From Clostridia bacterium (GTDB taxonomy: Bacteria; Bacillota; Clostridia; Oscillospirales; CAG-272): a stretch of 50,389 nucleotides of DNA. Positions within the stretch are counted from its first letter, which is position 1. Every line of letters begins with the position of its first letter. Under the pieces are notes generated by a model that did no database searches, was not told the origin of the DNA, and saw only the letters and a list, made by a program, of their open reading frames with translations. This document shows positions 40,123 through 49,938 of this stretch, in pieces. The DNA is taken from positions 1 through 50,389 of the forward strand of contig JAFXJH010000105.1 of the NCBI GenBank assembly GCA_017532425.1. The letters run 5' to 3'. Made by a program: the position numbers and the translations under genes.

Positions 40123-43100
40123 TTATTCTCCTTTCCCGAATTCTTTCAAAACTCTTTCAAGTGAAAGCGTAGGCATTCTGAAGCCTGCTTTTGCAAGCGC
40201 CTTTTCTGTAGATTTGTTTGTAATTTCAACAGCTTGTTCTCCCGAGCTGATCATATTCCAGTTGCTTATAAGCAGTCCGAGAAGCTCGTGGTCAAGGGAA
40301 CGGCAATTTTTTCTGAAAACATTGCCAAACTCTGCGTTATCAAGAGTAGCAAAGTTTCCATCTACTGCCCTCATAACGTCTCCAAGTGTCGGAGGCTCCG
40401 AATTCATGATATGATATACCATTCCATCAGAGTTTTTGAGAGCCACGACTTCAGACGCCGCAACATCTACAGGCATAAGATCCAGTCTTGTTTCCGAGGC
40501 CTCTTCGGGAAGTGCTCCGATATAAGATAGCCCCTTAACAAACAGGAAGAAGGCGTTTGTAGACGGATTTATTTGGAACTTTCCGTCCGATGCTCTTCCA
40601 ACAAGTCTTCCAAGACGGAATATCTTCGCACAAAGTCCCGCCTTTGCCGCATCGAATACAAGTCCTTCGGCAAGGAATTTACTCTTTACATAAATGTTGT
40701 TTTCCCAAACCTGACCTATATCATAGTCGCTCTCAGTAAAGAAAGCATTGTGACTTCCGTCTTTCATCATATCGCCGCTGATACTGCAAGTAGAAATATG
40801 ATAAAAAGCAGCGCCTGCCTTTTTTGCAAGGCTAAGCATATTTTCCGTACCACCAACGTTTGTTCTGAGATACGTTTCCTCATCTGACGCATAATGTCGA
40901 ACATCTGCTGCGGAATGATATATCTCCTTAACTACGGATGCAAGCTCGTTATACTCGGACTCGGACATACCGAGCTTCTCATCTTCTATATTACCCTTTA
41001 CGATCTCGATACACGGTGCAAGCCTTGCTGCCTTTTCTGCTCCGAAGTAATATTCGAGATACTTGATCATTCTCTCGCGGCTTCCGTCGCGCACAAGGCA
41101 AGCAACCTTTTGAGTGCCTTCCTCAATCAGTTTATCGAGAAGGTGTATACCGAAAAATCCTGTAGCGCCCGTGATCAACACACTTGCCTCGCAGGTATTC
41201 GCCATATCTTCTGTGAGAGTATCTTCTTCATTTGGAAGCTTATTGGTATATTTTGAAGCAAGAAGCAATGCCTGACCTTCAGCCGTAGGATTCTGATAGA
41301 ATTCCGAAAGAGAGAGCTCATATCCGTCGTTATAATAGAAGCTAAGCACGCTAAGTGCCGCCATAGAGCTTCCGCCCTGCTTAAAGAAGGACAGATACGG
41401 GTCACGCGCGGGAACACTTAACACCTTATTCCATATGGTGATGACATACGGGATCATCGATTCAACGTGCGTTTCTGCAGCATTTTCCGATGGCTTTTCC
41501 GAAATTTCGTTTGAAGATACTTCCTTTTTTACCGGAGGTACGAAATTTTCATCCTCTGCCATATGGAGAAGAGTTTGCATATCTATCTTATTTGTTGCCG
41601 TAACAGGCATATATTCGAGCTGCCTGAATCTGGACGGCACCATATAAGGCGGTAAAACAGCTGATATCTTTGATATTATATCATCATCGCAAACCCGGTC
41701 ATTACCGGGAACGTAGAACGCGCACAGCTCCATAGAACCGTCCGTCTTTCGTACTGCGACGGTTGCCGCTTGCTTTACAAGGTCGGTCTGCTCTATAGCT
41801 CCCGTAATCTCACCAAGTTCAACGCGCTGACCGTTAAGCTTGACCTGCGCATCCTTTCGTCCGATATAGTCAAACCGTCCGTCAAGACGCATTCTGACAA
41901 GATCTCCGCTCTTATACATTTTTTCGCCGGGGAAATAAATATCATCGACAAATACCGAATCGGTGAGCTCGGGACGTGAAATATATCCCGCAGACAGACA
42001 TTCGCCCGCAATGTAGAGCTCGCCGCAAGCAGTCGGTATGACCGGTCTGTTTTCATCATCCAAAACGTAGGTACGTGTATTTTGGAGAGGAGCACCGATA
42101 GTAATATGCTCACCCGGAACAGCATGTCCCATTGTAGTAAATACAGTTGCCTCTGTCGGACCGTACATATTCATGAGCTTTCCTTGAGAATGCTCATAGA
42201 ATTTATCACGAAGAGCGTTAGTAACGACCTCTCCTCCGAGCAGAACGATATTAATATATTTGGCAGCACGGCAGAAAGCCTCGTTGCCAAGGAAAAGTGA
42301 AAGGCGCGACGGCGTCATTTCTGTTATTCCCGTGCGGTAATTTTCGATCAACGATGCAAGCTTCCAAGGAAGCATCATTTCTTCCTCATCAGCAAGAACG
42401 ACTGTGCGTCCAAGTGCAAGAGCAATAATCGTTTCAACAATAAAACAGTCGAACACCGAGTTAGTTGAGCAAAGAACTCGTCCCTCTATAGGATCGAGAA
42501 GAGTCTTCATCTGTGCGTAAAGATTGGAAACAGAGCGATGGCGAAGCATTACGCCCTTAGGCTGACCTGTCGAGCCCGATGTGAACAGTACGTTTGCAAG
42601 CATATCATTGCTTACGGGAAGGTCAGAATACGAATCCGCCTCACCTTCGGGAAGCAGGCACGCCTCACAAGGAAGCTCGCCTTCAAGAAGCTCCGCCGGT
42701 GCGCTGTCATAGAGCATAAGTCCCGCGTCTGAAACCTCAAGCATATAGCGCAGTCTTGCTTCAGGGAAGCTTTCAAGCATAAACATATACGCGCATCCCG
42801 CCTTAAGTACACCGTACATTGCGGCTATCATATCGGGAGTTCTCTTCAGGCAAAGAGCCACACATCTTCCGGGTCTTACGCCCTTATCCTCGATAAACTG
42901 CGCAACGGCACAAGCTCTTCTTTCAAGAGCTTTGAAGGATATTTCCTCGCCGTGATAGACCACAGCTACTCCGTCAGGATCAGCCGAAGCACGGCTTTTC
43001 AGCATATGATGGACAGGTCTGTTGACAAACGGAGTTACGCTGTAATTAGGCGCGTCAATATATTTTTCTTTATCAGCAGGTGAAAGCAGCGATATATCGG

Positions 43101-46100
43101 CAAGCTTGCACTCACCGTGTCTTATCATTTCTTTTATAGCCTGCTCAATGCATCTGCCGTAGAAGGCAACCGTCTCGCGTTCAAACAGCGTGCTTGCATA
43201 TGAGAAACGAAGAAGATAGCGCGATTCTCTCTTTGCAATTTCAAGAATCATATCCATTTTGACACTTCCCGTAGGAATTGCCTTAAAGGTCATCTTTCCG
43301 CCGTCGAGCATAAATCCGCTTTCATCTACCGGACTCTGTGTCAGCATAACGCTGTAAAGTGCGTTCTGTTCTCCTCTCGGGAGATCGAGTGCAGTTATAA
43401 TGTCCTCAAGAGATATTTTCTGATGATCAAGCAGACCTGTAACCTCGCCCCGTATACTCTTAAGCCATTCTTTTACTGTAAGATCCTTCTTCGGGGTAAG
43501 TCGCAAAGGAAGCGTGTTTATAAACGGTCCGCATATACCCATACTTCCGCTGATATTTCTTCCCGCAACGGGTGTTCCGATTATCATATCATCCTTACCC
43601 GAAGCTGCAGACAGAAGAAGTCCGTATGCGGCGAGGAAAAGAACGTATTCCGAATAACCTCCCTCACGGCAGAAATTTTCAAATTCGCGGCTATCGGCTT
43701 CCGAGAAAGGAAGCTCAAGCTCACTGCCCTTATAGTCGAAGCTTGAAGGTCTTGCTCTGTCTGTAGGCAGTGCAAGAGGCTCAGGCATATCTTTAAGTCT
43801 ATCTACCCAATAATCAAGCTCTTTTTCTTTATCTTCGTTATTTTCATCAAGAGTTGAAATATAGTCATAGTAGTCCAGAGCCGGTGCGGACGGTTCACCT
43901 GCGTAAGCGCGGTCAAGTCTCTGAAGCACAATAGACGTACTCATTCCATCTCCGATTATATGGTGACTGTCAACAAAGAGATAATGCTCCCCGTTTTCTG
44001 ATTCCCAAAGCGCTGCTCTGATAAGAGGTGCACTTGAAAGATCAAAGGGACGGAGGAATTTTTCGCACGCCTCTTCAAAGCTCAGCGCCGAAATATTTTC
44101 AAGCTCGAACTTTACATTATCGAGTATTCGCGCGCAAATTCCGTCGCTTCCTTGTACAAATACCGTACGGAAAATAGCGTCCTCCCTGACAAGAGTAGCA
44201 AACGCTTTTTCAAGCTTTTCGGCATCCGGAGCTTTCTGAAGCAAAAATGCACCGGGCATATTATAGGAAAGTCCGCTCGGATCAAGGATCGTCTGAACAT
44301 ATATTCCCTGCTGAATAGGGGTCATCGGATACTCTGTACGTTTTTGCGCTTTTCTTATTTGATTAGCAACAGAAGCTATACCCGAAGATTTTCCGCCGTC
44401 AATCAGATCGGCAACGCGCGAAGCTGTACGGCAAGCGTAAAGGTCTGCAACACGCAGCTTTCTGCCAAATGTTTCCTCTATACTTATTATCGTTTCAAGC
44501 GCGTTAAGTGAGTTTCCACCGCACAGGAAGTAATCACTGCCCGCATATATCTCGTCATTGGCAAGCACTCTTCTGAATATAATAAGTACTTTTTCAGCTG
44601 TTGCGGTAATGTTTCCGCAGTTAGACGTAGGATTTTTAGGAAGCGGAAGTGCTTTTTCATCTATCTTACCGTTAGCATTTGTCGCAAAACGGTCGATCTG
44701 CATAATAAATGCAGGAATCATATATTCAGGAAGATAGGTTGCCGTATGAAGCAAAAGCTCCGAATCGGGAATCTCCCTATCCGCCGTAAAATATGCACCA
44801 AGTACCTGTGTACCGCCCAGATCACACACCTTTGCGAATGCAGATGTGATTCCGGGGAAGGATTCAAGACACGCGGCAACCTCCGAAGGCTCGATGCGAA
44901 GTCCGCGCAGCTTGACCTGACTATCCGCGCGACCTGTAAGCACAACCTCTCCGTGAGGCGTCCAATACGCAAGATCTCCGGTATCGTATATACGGTCGTC
45001 ATTTATAAAAGGATTCGATCGGAAGGACTTTTCGGTAAGCTCGGGACGTCCGCGATATCCGCGTCCGACACCCATACCTCCAACAAACAGGCGTCCGTGT
45101 CCTCCGATAGGCAGCGGATTCATCCACTGGTCGAGTACGTAAAGCTTGCAATTACCCATAGGAGTACCGACGGTAATCTTTTCTGCGTGCGAAAGCTCCT
45201 TCATACTGACCGCGACCGTGGTCTCCGAAGGTCCATACTGATTATATATTCTTGCTTGCGTACACATTTTCAGCTTCTTGAGAAGCTCCGGCGGAAATTG
45301 CTCGCCGCCGCAAACTATACTTTCCATTCTCCACATAACTTTGCGGAAAACGTCGTTTCCAAGGAAAGCGGAGAGTCTGGACGGAGTAATAGAGAGGAAT
45401 CCGACAGCATAACCGTTCATAAGTGCAGCAAGGCGCTCGGGCGATTCAAGCTCATCTTCGTCCGGGAATACTACGGTCTTACCGCATATAAGCGCGACTA
45501 TACTCTCAAGCATAAATGCGTCAAAGCCTATATTACAAACAGAAAGAACTGCTCCCTGCCCGTAAACGGATTCCATTTCCTGCGCAAGGTTAAGGAGATT
45601 TTTTTCTGTTATTTCAACACCCTTGGGTTCTCCGGTGCTTCCTGAGGTATATACTACGTACGCCAGCTTATCGCCACTTAAAGTATCCTTGTCTTCGTCA
45701 CGGTCCTTATACAGGATGGCATTTCCGGTTTCTACATCCTCAGCACATATCATACGGATCCCACAGTCAGAAAGGCGCAGTGCACCCTTATTATCCGTGA
45801 TAATCACTTTTGCTTCACTTTGTGCCAGAATATTCTTGATTCTTTCTGTAGGAAGACTCTCTGAAATGAGCATAAAGGCATAACCCGCCTGCAGACTTCC
45901 TATCATTGCCGCCGGCAGATTAAATCGTCTCGGAAGAAGGATCGCAGCGAGCTTTTCGCCCTCAATTTTAATTTCAGACAAAGCCGATGCAAACTGTGTT
46001 CCTCTATGGAAGAGTGCTCCGTACGTCATACGCTCGCCGTTACATATGATAGCGGCGCGGTTAAGATGACGTGAGTTGTTTTGAGTCAGCGCGTCATACA

Positions 46101-47475
46101 CCGATCTCTCCTCAAGATATCGGTCAGTCTTATTAAACGTATAGAGAAGCTCTTCTTTTTCTTCAAGAGATAGAACGTTCAAGCGATGAATAGGTCTGTC
46201 GGGTTCTCCAAGAGATTCCGCGAGAATGTGACAAAGATTCTTGTGAAGTGCGGATATCTCATCTTCCGTAAAGAACTGTGCGAGATAATCATAATCTACC
46301 GCATATTCGCGATGGTTTTTCAGATTTGTCAAATGGATCGTGAGCTGCTCTGCCTGATATCCGCAGTAGTGCCAACGACCGGAAAGCATAACCGATGCAT
46401 CTCGGCTTTCATATATCTTGCTGTCCTGATAAGAAAGTGCTATATTAAACAGTCTTCCCTCTCTTTCCGACAGCGCGCTGATCTTCGAATATGGATATCT
46501 TTGATGACGAAGAAGCTCAAACCAACGCTCTGCAAGCTCGTCATTGAACTCATTTAGTGTCCATTCGTCATTTATTTCGTTATAGAAAGGCAGAGTAGTA
46601 ACAAACATACCCGTGCTCTGCTTAAACTCGTAGTTGGTTCTGTTAAATATCGGAACGCCTATCGTAAATTTTTCGGCTCCGCCGTTTCGCTTGAAATATA
46701 TAGCAAGTGCCATATAGAACACCGCAAAAGGCGCAACCCTCTTTTCAAGGCAATAAGAATAAATAGCGTGATTAAGTATTTCCGGTAGATCAAAGCTCAA
46801 TCGTCTTCCGACAGGGCTGACAGCCGCGCTGTTTACCGATTTCAGAACCGAGGGCTCTCCTACACCGGAAATAATATCTTTCCAGTAGCTCTCATCCTTG
46901 GCAAAGGCCTTGGAGTTCAGATAATCATTTTCCTCCTGAACGTGCAGCTCATAATCGGGAGCCTCAGGAAGATCAACAGCATTTCCTGCAAGAAGATCGA
47001 GATAAGTTTTTCCGATCTTATTGCAAAGCATTATTTGAGACCATCCGTCCGCAATTATGTGATGGAGCTTAACAAGTACACCACCGCTGTTCTCTGCGTC
47101 GCGGAAAAGTATAAATCTATAGAGCGGTCCTCCGAAAAGCGGGATAAGCTCACGCGTTACAGCGTTTTCCCAGTTTTCTATACCCTCTCGACTTGTATTT
47201 GAAAAGTCATAGACGGGAAATTCCTCGCGGGAAAATTCCGCATGAAACTGCATAGTTTCACCACCGTTATCAAAAAGCTGTGTGCGAAGCGAGGAGTCAC
47301 TTTCAATAACGGCATTTATGCTTTTCTGCAGCATTGGAAAATCAAGACGTCCGTTAATACGGATAGTCGTACTGATATTGTTGACAGACGTACCCGCAAG
47401 CGCGCGCTCGAGATTCAAAATATTAAGTTGGCTTAAAGATAACGGGAAGCATTTCCCTTTTATTTCTTTGATCAT
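40123..47475 (-). CDS. Dimodular NRPS with reductase release (C-A-PCP-C-A-PCP-R)
   Basis: A 2450-residue synthetase. C1 (about 1-430) has HHIIADG at 138-144. A1 (450-940) has TSGSTGEPKG from 610. PCP1 (955-1027) has Ser989. C2 (1045-1460) has HHIIGDG at 1171-1177. A2 (1485-1970). PCP2 (2003-2075) has Ser2037. A thioester reductase (2095-2450) has GATGFFG at 2103-2109 and Tyr2262/Lys2266. Both A domains keep the Asp that binds the alpha-amine. There is no epimerase or thioesterase. A C domain before the first A domain, with an acyl ligase and carrier protein in the operon, indicates N-acylation. NAD(P)H-driven release should give an N-acyl dipeptide aldehyde, a typical protease-inhibitor warhead. 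The ribosome site is weak. Confidence 0.95.
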   Translation of the reverse strand: MIKEIKGKCFPLSLSQLNILNLERALAGTSVNNISTTIRINGRLDFPMLQKSINAVIESDSSLRTQLFDNGGETMQFHAEFSREEFPVYDFSNTSREGIENWENAVTRELIPLFGGPLYRFILFRDAENSGGVLVKLHHIIADGWSQIMLCNKIGKTYLDLLAGNAVDLPEAPDYELHVQEENDYLNSKAFAKDESYWKDIISGVGEPSVLKSVNSAAVSPVGRRLSFDLPEILNHAIYSYCLEKRVAPFAVFYMALAIYFKRNGGAEKFTIGVPIFNRTNYEFKQSTGMFVTTLPFYNEINDEWTLNEFNDELAERWFELLRHQRYPYSKISALSEREGRLFNIALSYQDSKIYESRDASVMLSGRWHYCGYQAEQLTIHLTNLKNHREYAVDYDYLAQFFTEDEISALHKNLCHILAESLGEPDRPIHRLNVLSLEEKEELLYTFNKTDRYLEERSVYDALTQNNSRHLNRAAIICNGERMTYGALFHRGTQFASALSEIKIEGEKLAAILLPRRFNLPAAMIGSLQAGYAFMLISESLPTERIKNILAQSEAKVIITDNKGALRLSDCGIRMICAEDVETGNAILYKDRDEDKDTLSGDKLAYVVYTSGSTGEPKGVEITEKNLLNLAQEMESVYGQGAVLSVCNIGFDAFMLESIVALICGKTVVFPDEDELESPERLAALMNGYAVGFLSITPSRLSAFLGNDVFRKVMWRMESIVCGGEQFPPELLKKLKMCTQARIYNQYGPSETTVAVSMKELSHAEKITVGTPMGNCKLYVLDQWMNPLPIGGHGRLFVGGMGVGRGYRGRPELTEKSFRSNPFINDDRIYDTGDLAYWTPHGEVVLTGRADSQVKLRGLRIEPSEVAACLESFPGITSAFAKVCDLGGTQVLGAYFTADREIPDSELLLHTATYLPEYMIPAFIMQIDRFATNANGKIDEKALPLPKNPTSNCGNITATAEKVLIIFRRVLANDEIYAGSDYFLCGGNSLNALETIISIEETFGRKLRVADLYACRTASRVADLIDGGKSSGIASVANQIRKAQKRTEYPMTPIQQGIYVQTILDPSGLSYNMPGAFLLQKAPDAEKLEKAFATLVREDAIFRTVFVQGSDGICARILDNVKFELENISALSFEEACEKFLRPFDLSSAPLIRAALWESENGEHYLFVDSHHIIGDGMSTSIVLQRLDRAYAGEPSAPALDYYDYISTLDENNEDKEKELDYWVDRLKDMPEPLALPTDRARPSSFDYKGSELELPFSEADSREFENFCREGGYSEYVLFLAAYGLLLSAASGKDDMIIGTPVAGRNISGSMGICGPFINTLPLRLTPKKDLTVKEWLKSIRGEVTGLLDHQKISLEDIITALDLPRGEQNALYSVMLTQSPVDESGFMLDGGKMTFKAIPTGSVKMDMILEIAKRESRYLLRFSYASTLFERETVAFYGRCIEQAIKEMIRHGECKLADISLLSPADKEKYIDAPNYSVTPFVNRPVHHMLKSRASADPDGVAVVYHGEEISFKALERRACAVAQFIEDKGVRPGRCVALCLKRTPDMIAAMYGVLKAGCAYMFMLESFPEARLRYMLEVSDAGLMLYDSAPAELLEGELPCEACLLPEGEADSYSDLPVSNDMLANVLFTSGSTGQPKGVMLRHRSVSNLYAQMKTLLDPIEGRVLCSTNSVFDCFIVETIIALALGRTVVLADEEEMMLPWKLASLIENYRTGITEMTPSRLSLFLGNEAFCRAAKYINIVLLGGEVVTNALRDKFYEHSQGKLMNMYGPTEATVFTTMGHAVPGEHITIGAPLQNTRTYVLDDENRPVIPTACGELYIAGECLSAGYISRPELTDSVFVDDIYFPGEKMYKSGDLVRMRLDGRFDYIGRKDAQVKLNGQRVELGEITGAIEQTDLVKQAATVAVRKTDGSMELCAFYVPGNDRVCDDDIISKISAVLPPYMVPSRFRQLEYMPVTATNKIDMQTLLHMAEDENFVPPVKKEVSSNEISEKPSENAAETHVESMIPYVITIWNKVLSVPARDPYLSFFKQGGSSMAALSVLSFYYNDGYELSLSEFYQNPTAEGQALLLASKYTNKLPNEEDTLTEDMANTCEASVLITGATGFFGIHLLDKLIEEGTQKVACLVRDGSRERMIKYLEYYFGAEKAARLAPCIEIVKGNIEDEKLGMSESEYNELASVVKEIYHSAADVRHYASDEETYLRTNVGGTENMLSLAKKAGAAFYHISTCSISGDMMKDGSHNAFFTESDYDIGQVWENNIYVKSKFLAEGLVFDAAKAGLCAKIFRLGRLVGRASDGKFQINPSTNAFFLFVKGLSYIGALPEEASETRLDLMPVDVAASEVVALKNSDGMVYHIMNSEPPTLGDVMRAVDGNFATLDNAEFGNVFRKNCRSLDHELLGLLISNWNMISSGEQAVEITNKSTEKALAKAGFRMPTLSLERVLKEFGKGE

Positions 47476-47493
47476 TGCCTTTGTCCTTAAAGA

Positions 47494-48405
47494 TTATTCT
47501 TCTAATATATATCCGTTTCCGCCCGATCTTTTTGCTCGGTACATAGCCTCGTCCGCGCGGCAGAAGAGAGCGTTATATGAACTTCCGTGTATCGGCGATA
47601 TAGCTGCGCCGACCGAACAGCTAAGCTTTTGCCCGTCTATTTTTTCGCATTCTATGTTTTGGAACGCGTTTACTATCTGTGCGCATCGCACCTCTGCGAT
47701 CTTACGGTCTGAAATATCCTTCATAAGAACGAGAAATTCGTCCCCGCCGACTCGTCCTACAATATCTCCTGAGCGGAAGAGCTTTTTTATCGTGTATGCC
47801 GCACAGCTCATCACAAGATCGCCTACCATATGGCCAAATCGGTCATTTATATGTTTAAAATCGTCTACGTCTATTATCATAACAGCGCAGTTCTTGTCAC
47901 CGTCCGCAAGATAGTCTTCAACAAGCTTGCGTGTAGCTCCTGCATTAAACAGGTTTGTAAGTGAATCCATATCAGCTCTTACGGTAAGTGAGCTGACCAT
48001 GGTCTCGCTTTTCGAAAGCTTACGACGATATTCTTCGAGTTCCCTGGTATATCCCGCAAAGAGCTGTCTTACATTCTCGGTCTCAAGAAAGATACCTTTT
48101 ACCTTTCCTTCTGACACAGCACCTCTGTCAACGACCCAAACCACACTCCCGTTCTTTTTTACAAGCGGCAGAAAGAGCTCTATCTTCCCATCATCTATTT
48201 GCTGAGTAAGCTTTTTCATTCGTTCGTCCAGAACGTCGGGAGATATGATATCAGTAAGTTTTTTGTCTTTTATCTCCTCTATGCTGTATCCAAGAAATTC
48301 CGCGAGAGAGGCCAGCTCGCCTGCAAGAGCGAAGCCTTCGGTACAAGTATGTGCATACTCTGCGACAAACGGGAATGCGGATATTTTCTTTGTTAATGCA
48401 TCCAT
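47494..48405 (-). CDS. Diguanylate cyclase (PAS-GGDEF)
   Basis: A 303-residue soluble protein. A PAS-like sensor lies at about 15-115 (FLGYSIEEIKDKKLTDIISP), a coiled linker at 115-140, and a GGDEF domain at 143-303. The active-site motif GGDEF is intact at 220-224. The inhibitory-site RxxD is at 211-214 (RSGD), exactly five residues upstream. Metal and base contacts are in MIIDVDDFKHINDRFGH. It should make c-di-GMP with product feedback. It overlaps the SARP-like regulator gene by 13 bases and lies 18 bp before the NRPS, so all three are likely co-transcribed. Confidence 0.93.
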   Translation of the reverse strand: MDALTKKISAFPFVAEYAHTCTEGFALAGELASLAEFLGYSIEEIKDKKLTDIISPDVLDERMKKLTQQIDDGKIELFLPLVKKNGSVVWVVDRGAVSEGKVKGIFLETENVRQLFAGYTRELEEYRRKLSKSETMVSSLTVRADMDSLTNLFNAGATRKLVEDYLADGDKNCAVMIIDVDDFKHINDRFGHMVGDLVMSCAAYTIKKLFRSGDIVGRVGGDEFLVLMKDISDRKIAEVRCAQIVNAFQNIECEKIDGQKLSCSVGAAISPIHGSSYNALFCRADEAMYRAKRSGGNGYILEE

Positions 48406-49604
48406 TGCATATTCTCCTTTTCATCCGGTTGAATAGGGAACACCTCGTAGCGCAGATCGGCATCAAGGCGAGAATGGTCACGGTAATAAGCCTTTAAAAC
48501 TCTCTCGCATACCATACAACTGTTTTCGTAATTTGCCCTTGGAAGCATAATAACATACTGCGATGCGCTACATCTTGCGGCAGAATCTCCACGTCGTAGC
48601 GAGTGTCTTATAGAATCCTCGAGATTAGCCATAATCTTCTCTCGCTTTTGTGCGTCAAGATTTGAACCGTCCTTTCCTTTTACAGTAACAAGTACCAGGT
48701 GAACGGCTATGCCGCTTCTCATAACCGAGCGCGACATGGAATAACAAAGTACACGGAAAAAGTCATATTCGCAAATAAGAGCCCCGGGGTAGGAATTAGC
48801 TTCCTTCAGCTGATCCTTAAGAGCTTCAACTGTCATAGTATGATCGTTACTGCTCTTTATCGCTTCGTGATATATTTCTCTTGTAGTATCTGACGGAATG
48901 ATACCGAGTTCGGAAAGAAGTCTGTTACTCAGCTTCTGATATACGTCAACAGCCTTCTGCTGTTTTCCCAATCCCATATACGCACGCATATAGTAGCAGT
49001 GTATTCCCTCGTGAAAGGGTTCGCTGACAGAAGCATACTTGCAAAACTCCACTGCCTCTTTATATCGCTTAGTCTCAATAAGCACGGGTAGCACACGCAA
49101 CAGATTTAAGACATAGGTATTATGATAGTACGTCGCTATAGGCATAACCCAAAGCTCGGAAGAAAGCTTTGAAAGAAATTCTCCTCTGTGAAGATTAAGT
49201 AGAGCTACCGACTCTTCAAGTGAGTTGTCATCGCGCTCGGAAACAGTCTTATTAAGCTCATCAAAATCCTCGCAATCAAGCGTCGTCGTATATTCGGAAT
49301 TCCATATATAACCGCCGTTCTGCGCCAGAATGAGATCCTTTCCGGCTCCGTCCCAAAGCGCGTCAAGCTCAGCGCGTACACGATAGAAGAGTGTTTTGAG
49401 CGCACCCACAGGATTGCTTCCCATTTCATCTTCCGCCCAAAGCAGGTCTATAAGCTCTTTCTGCTTTATGACCCTATGTTTATTGTATATAAGATATGCG
49501 AGCAGAAGCCACAACTTCTTCGAGCGGTTATCATTGTCCGAAATGCTGACCCCTCCTGAGGTTATTGTAAACTCCCCGAACATCTGAACTTTTATCTCAT
49601 GCAT
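48393..49604 (-). CDS. SARP/BTAD-like regulator with a degenerate GGDEF-like C-terminus
   Basis: A 403-residue protein. An OmpR-type winged helix (about 1-100) opens MHEIKVQMFGEFTITSGGVS. A bacterial transcriptional activator (BTAD) TPR domain spans about 105-250 (YKEAVEFCKYASVSEPFHEG then AYMGLGKQQKAVDVYQKL). The last 130 residues resemble a GGDEF fold: RRGD at 337-340, then five residues, then SASQY at 346-350 where GGDEF would be, followed by VIMLP. Catalysis is lost but the RxxD of a c-di-GMP inhibitory site is kept at normal spacing. It is first in the operon and is probably its activator, possibly responding to c-di-GMP (inference). Confidence 0.88.
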   Translation of the reverse strand: MHEIKVQMFGEFTITSGGVSISDNDNRSKKLWLLLAYLIYNKHRVIKQKELIDLLWAEDEMGSNPVGALKTLFYRVRAELDALWDGAGKDLILAQNGGYIWNSEYTTTLDCEDFDELNKTVSERDDNSLEESVALLNLHRGEFLSKLSSELWVMPIATYYHNTYVLNLLRVLPVLIETKRYKEAVEFCKYASVSEPFHEGIHCYYMRAYMGLGKQQKAVDVYQKLSNRLLSELGIIPSDTTREIYHEAIKSSNDHTMTVEALKDQLKEANSYPGALICEYDFFRVLCYSMSRSVMRSGIAVHLVLVTVKGKDGSNLDAQKREKIMANLEDSIRHSLRRGDSAARCSASQYVIMLPRANYENSCMVCERVLKAYYRDHSRLDADLRYEVFPIQPDEKENMQWMH

Positions 49605-49938
49605 CCTATATCACTCCCCATAATATAAATAAAATCCAATCGCTTATTACATAGCAGGTAACGTCGTTATATCTTCATTTAAGATACCAATCCGAGCACA
49701 AACTGACAAATTGGCATAATTATTCATATAAGTGTATCATAAAAATATACAAATTTCAAGAGTTTTTAGCTATTATATCAATATTTTCAGAAAAAAATCG
49801 TATTTTTTCTCCCGAAACATTATCTCATATATCGTATAAACACAAAATGTCAAACTATTGACACTTATAAAGAAATATGTTATAATATGTAAAATATCAT
49901 ATAATGACCAAAGTATGTCTAAAGGAAAGTAAACATTT
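49605..49938. promoter_or_regulatory. Divergent control region of the NRPS operon and the repeat protein
   Basis: A 334-bp A/T-rich stretch without genes. For the NRPS operon (minus) a possible promoter is TTGTCA (49704-49709) and TATCTT (49681-49686), 17 bp apart. It is weaker than others in the window, consistent with need for an activator. GGGGAG precedes the regulator's ATG. Confidence 0.4.
49858..49886 (+). promoter_or_regulatory. Promoter of the repeat-bearing membrane protein
   Basis: TTGACA (49858-49863) and TATAAT (49881-49886) are exactly 17 bp apart, 52 bp before the start codon. Confidence 0.8.

Noticed and set aside
44746..45645. 299-residue plus-strand frame inside the NRPS gene
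   Set aside because: A shadow frame within the first adenylation and carrier domains.
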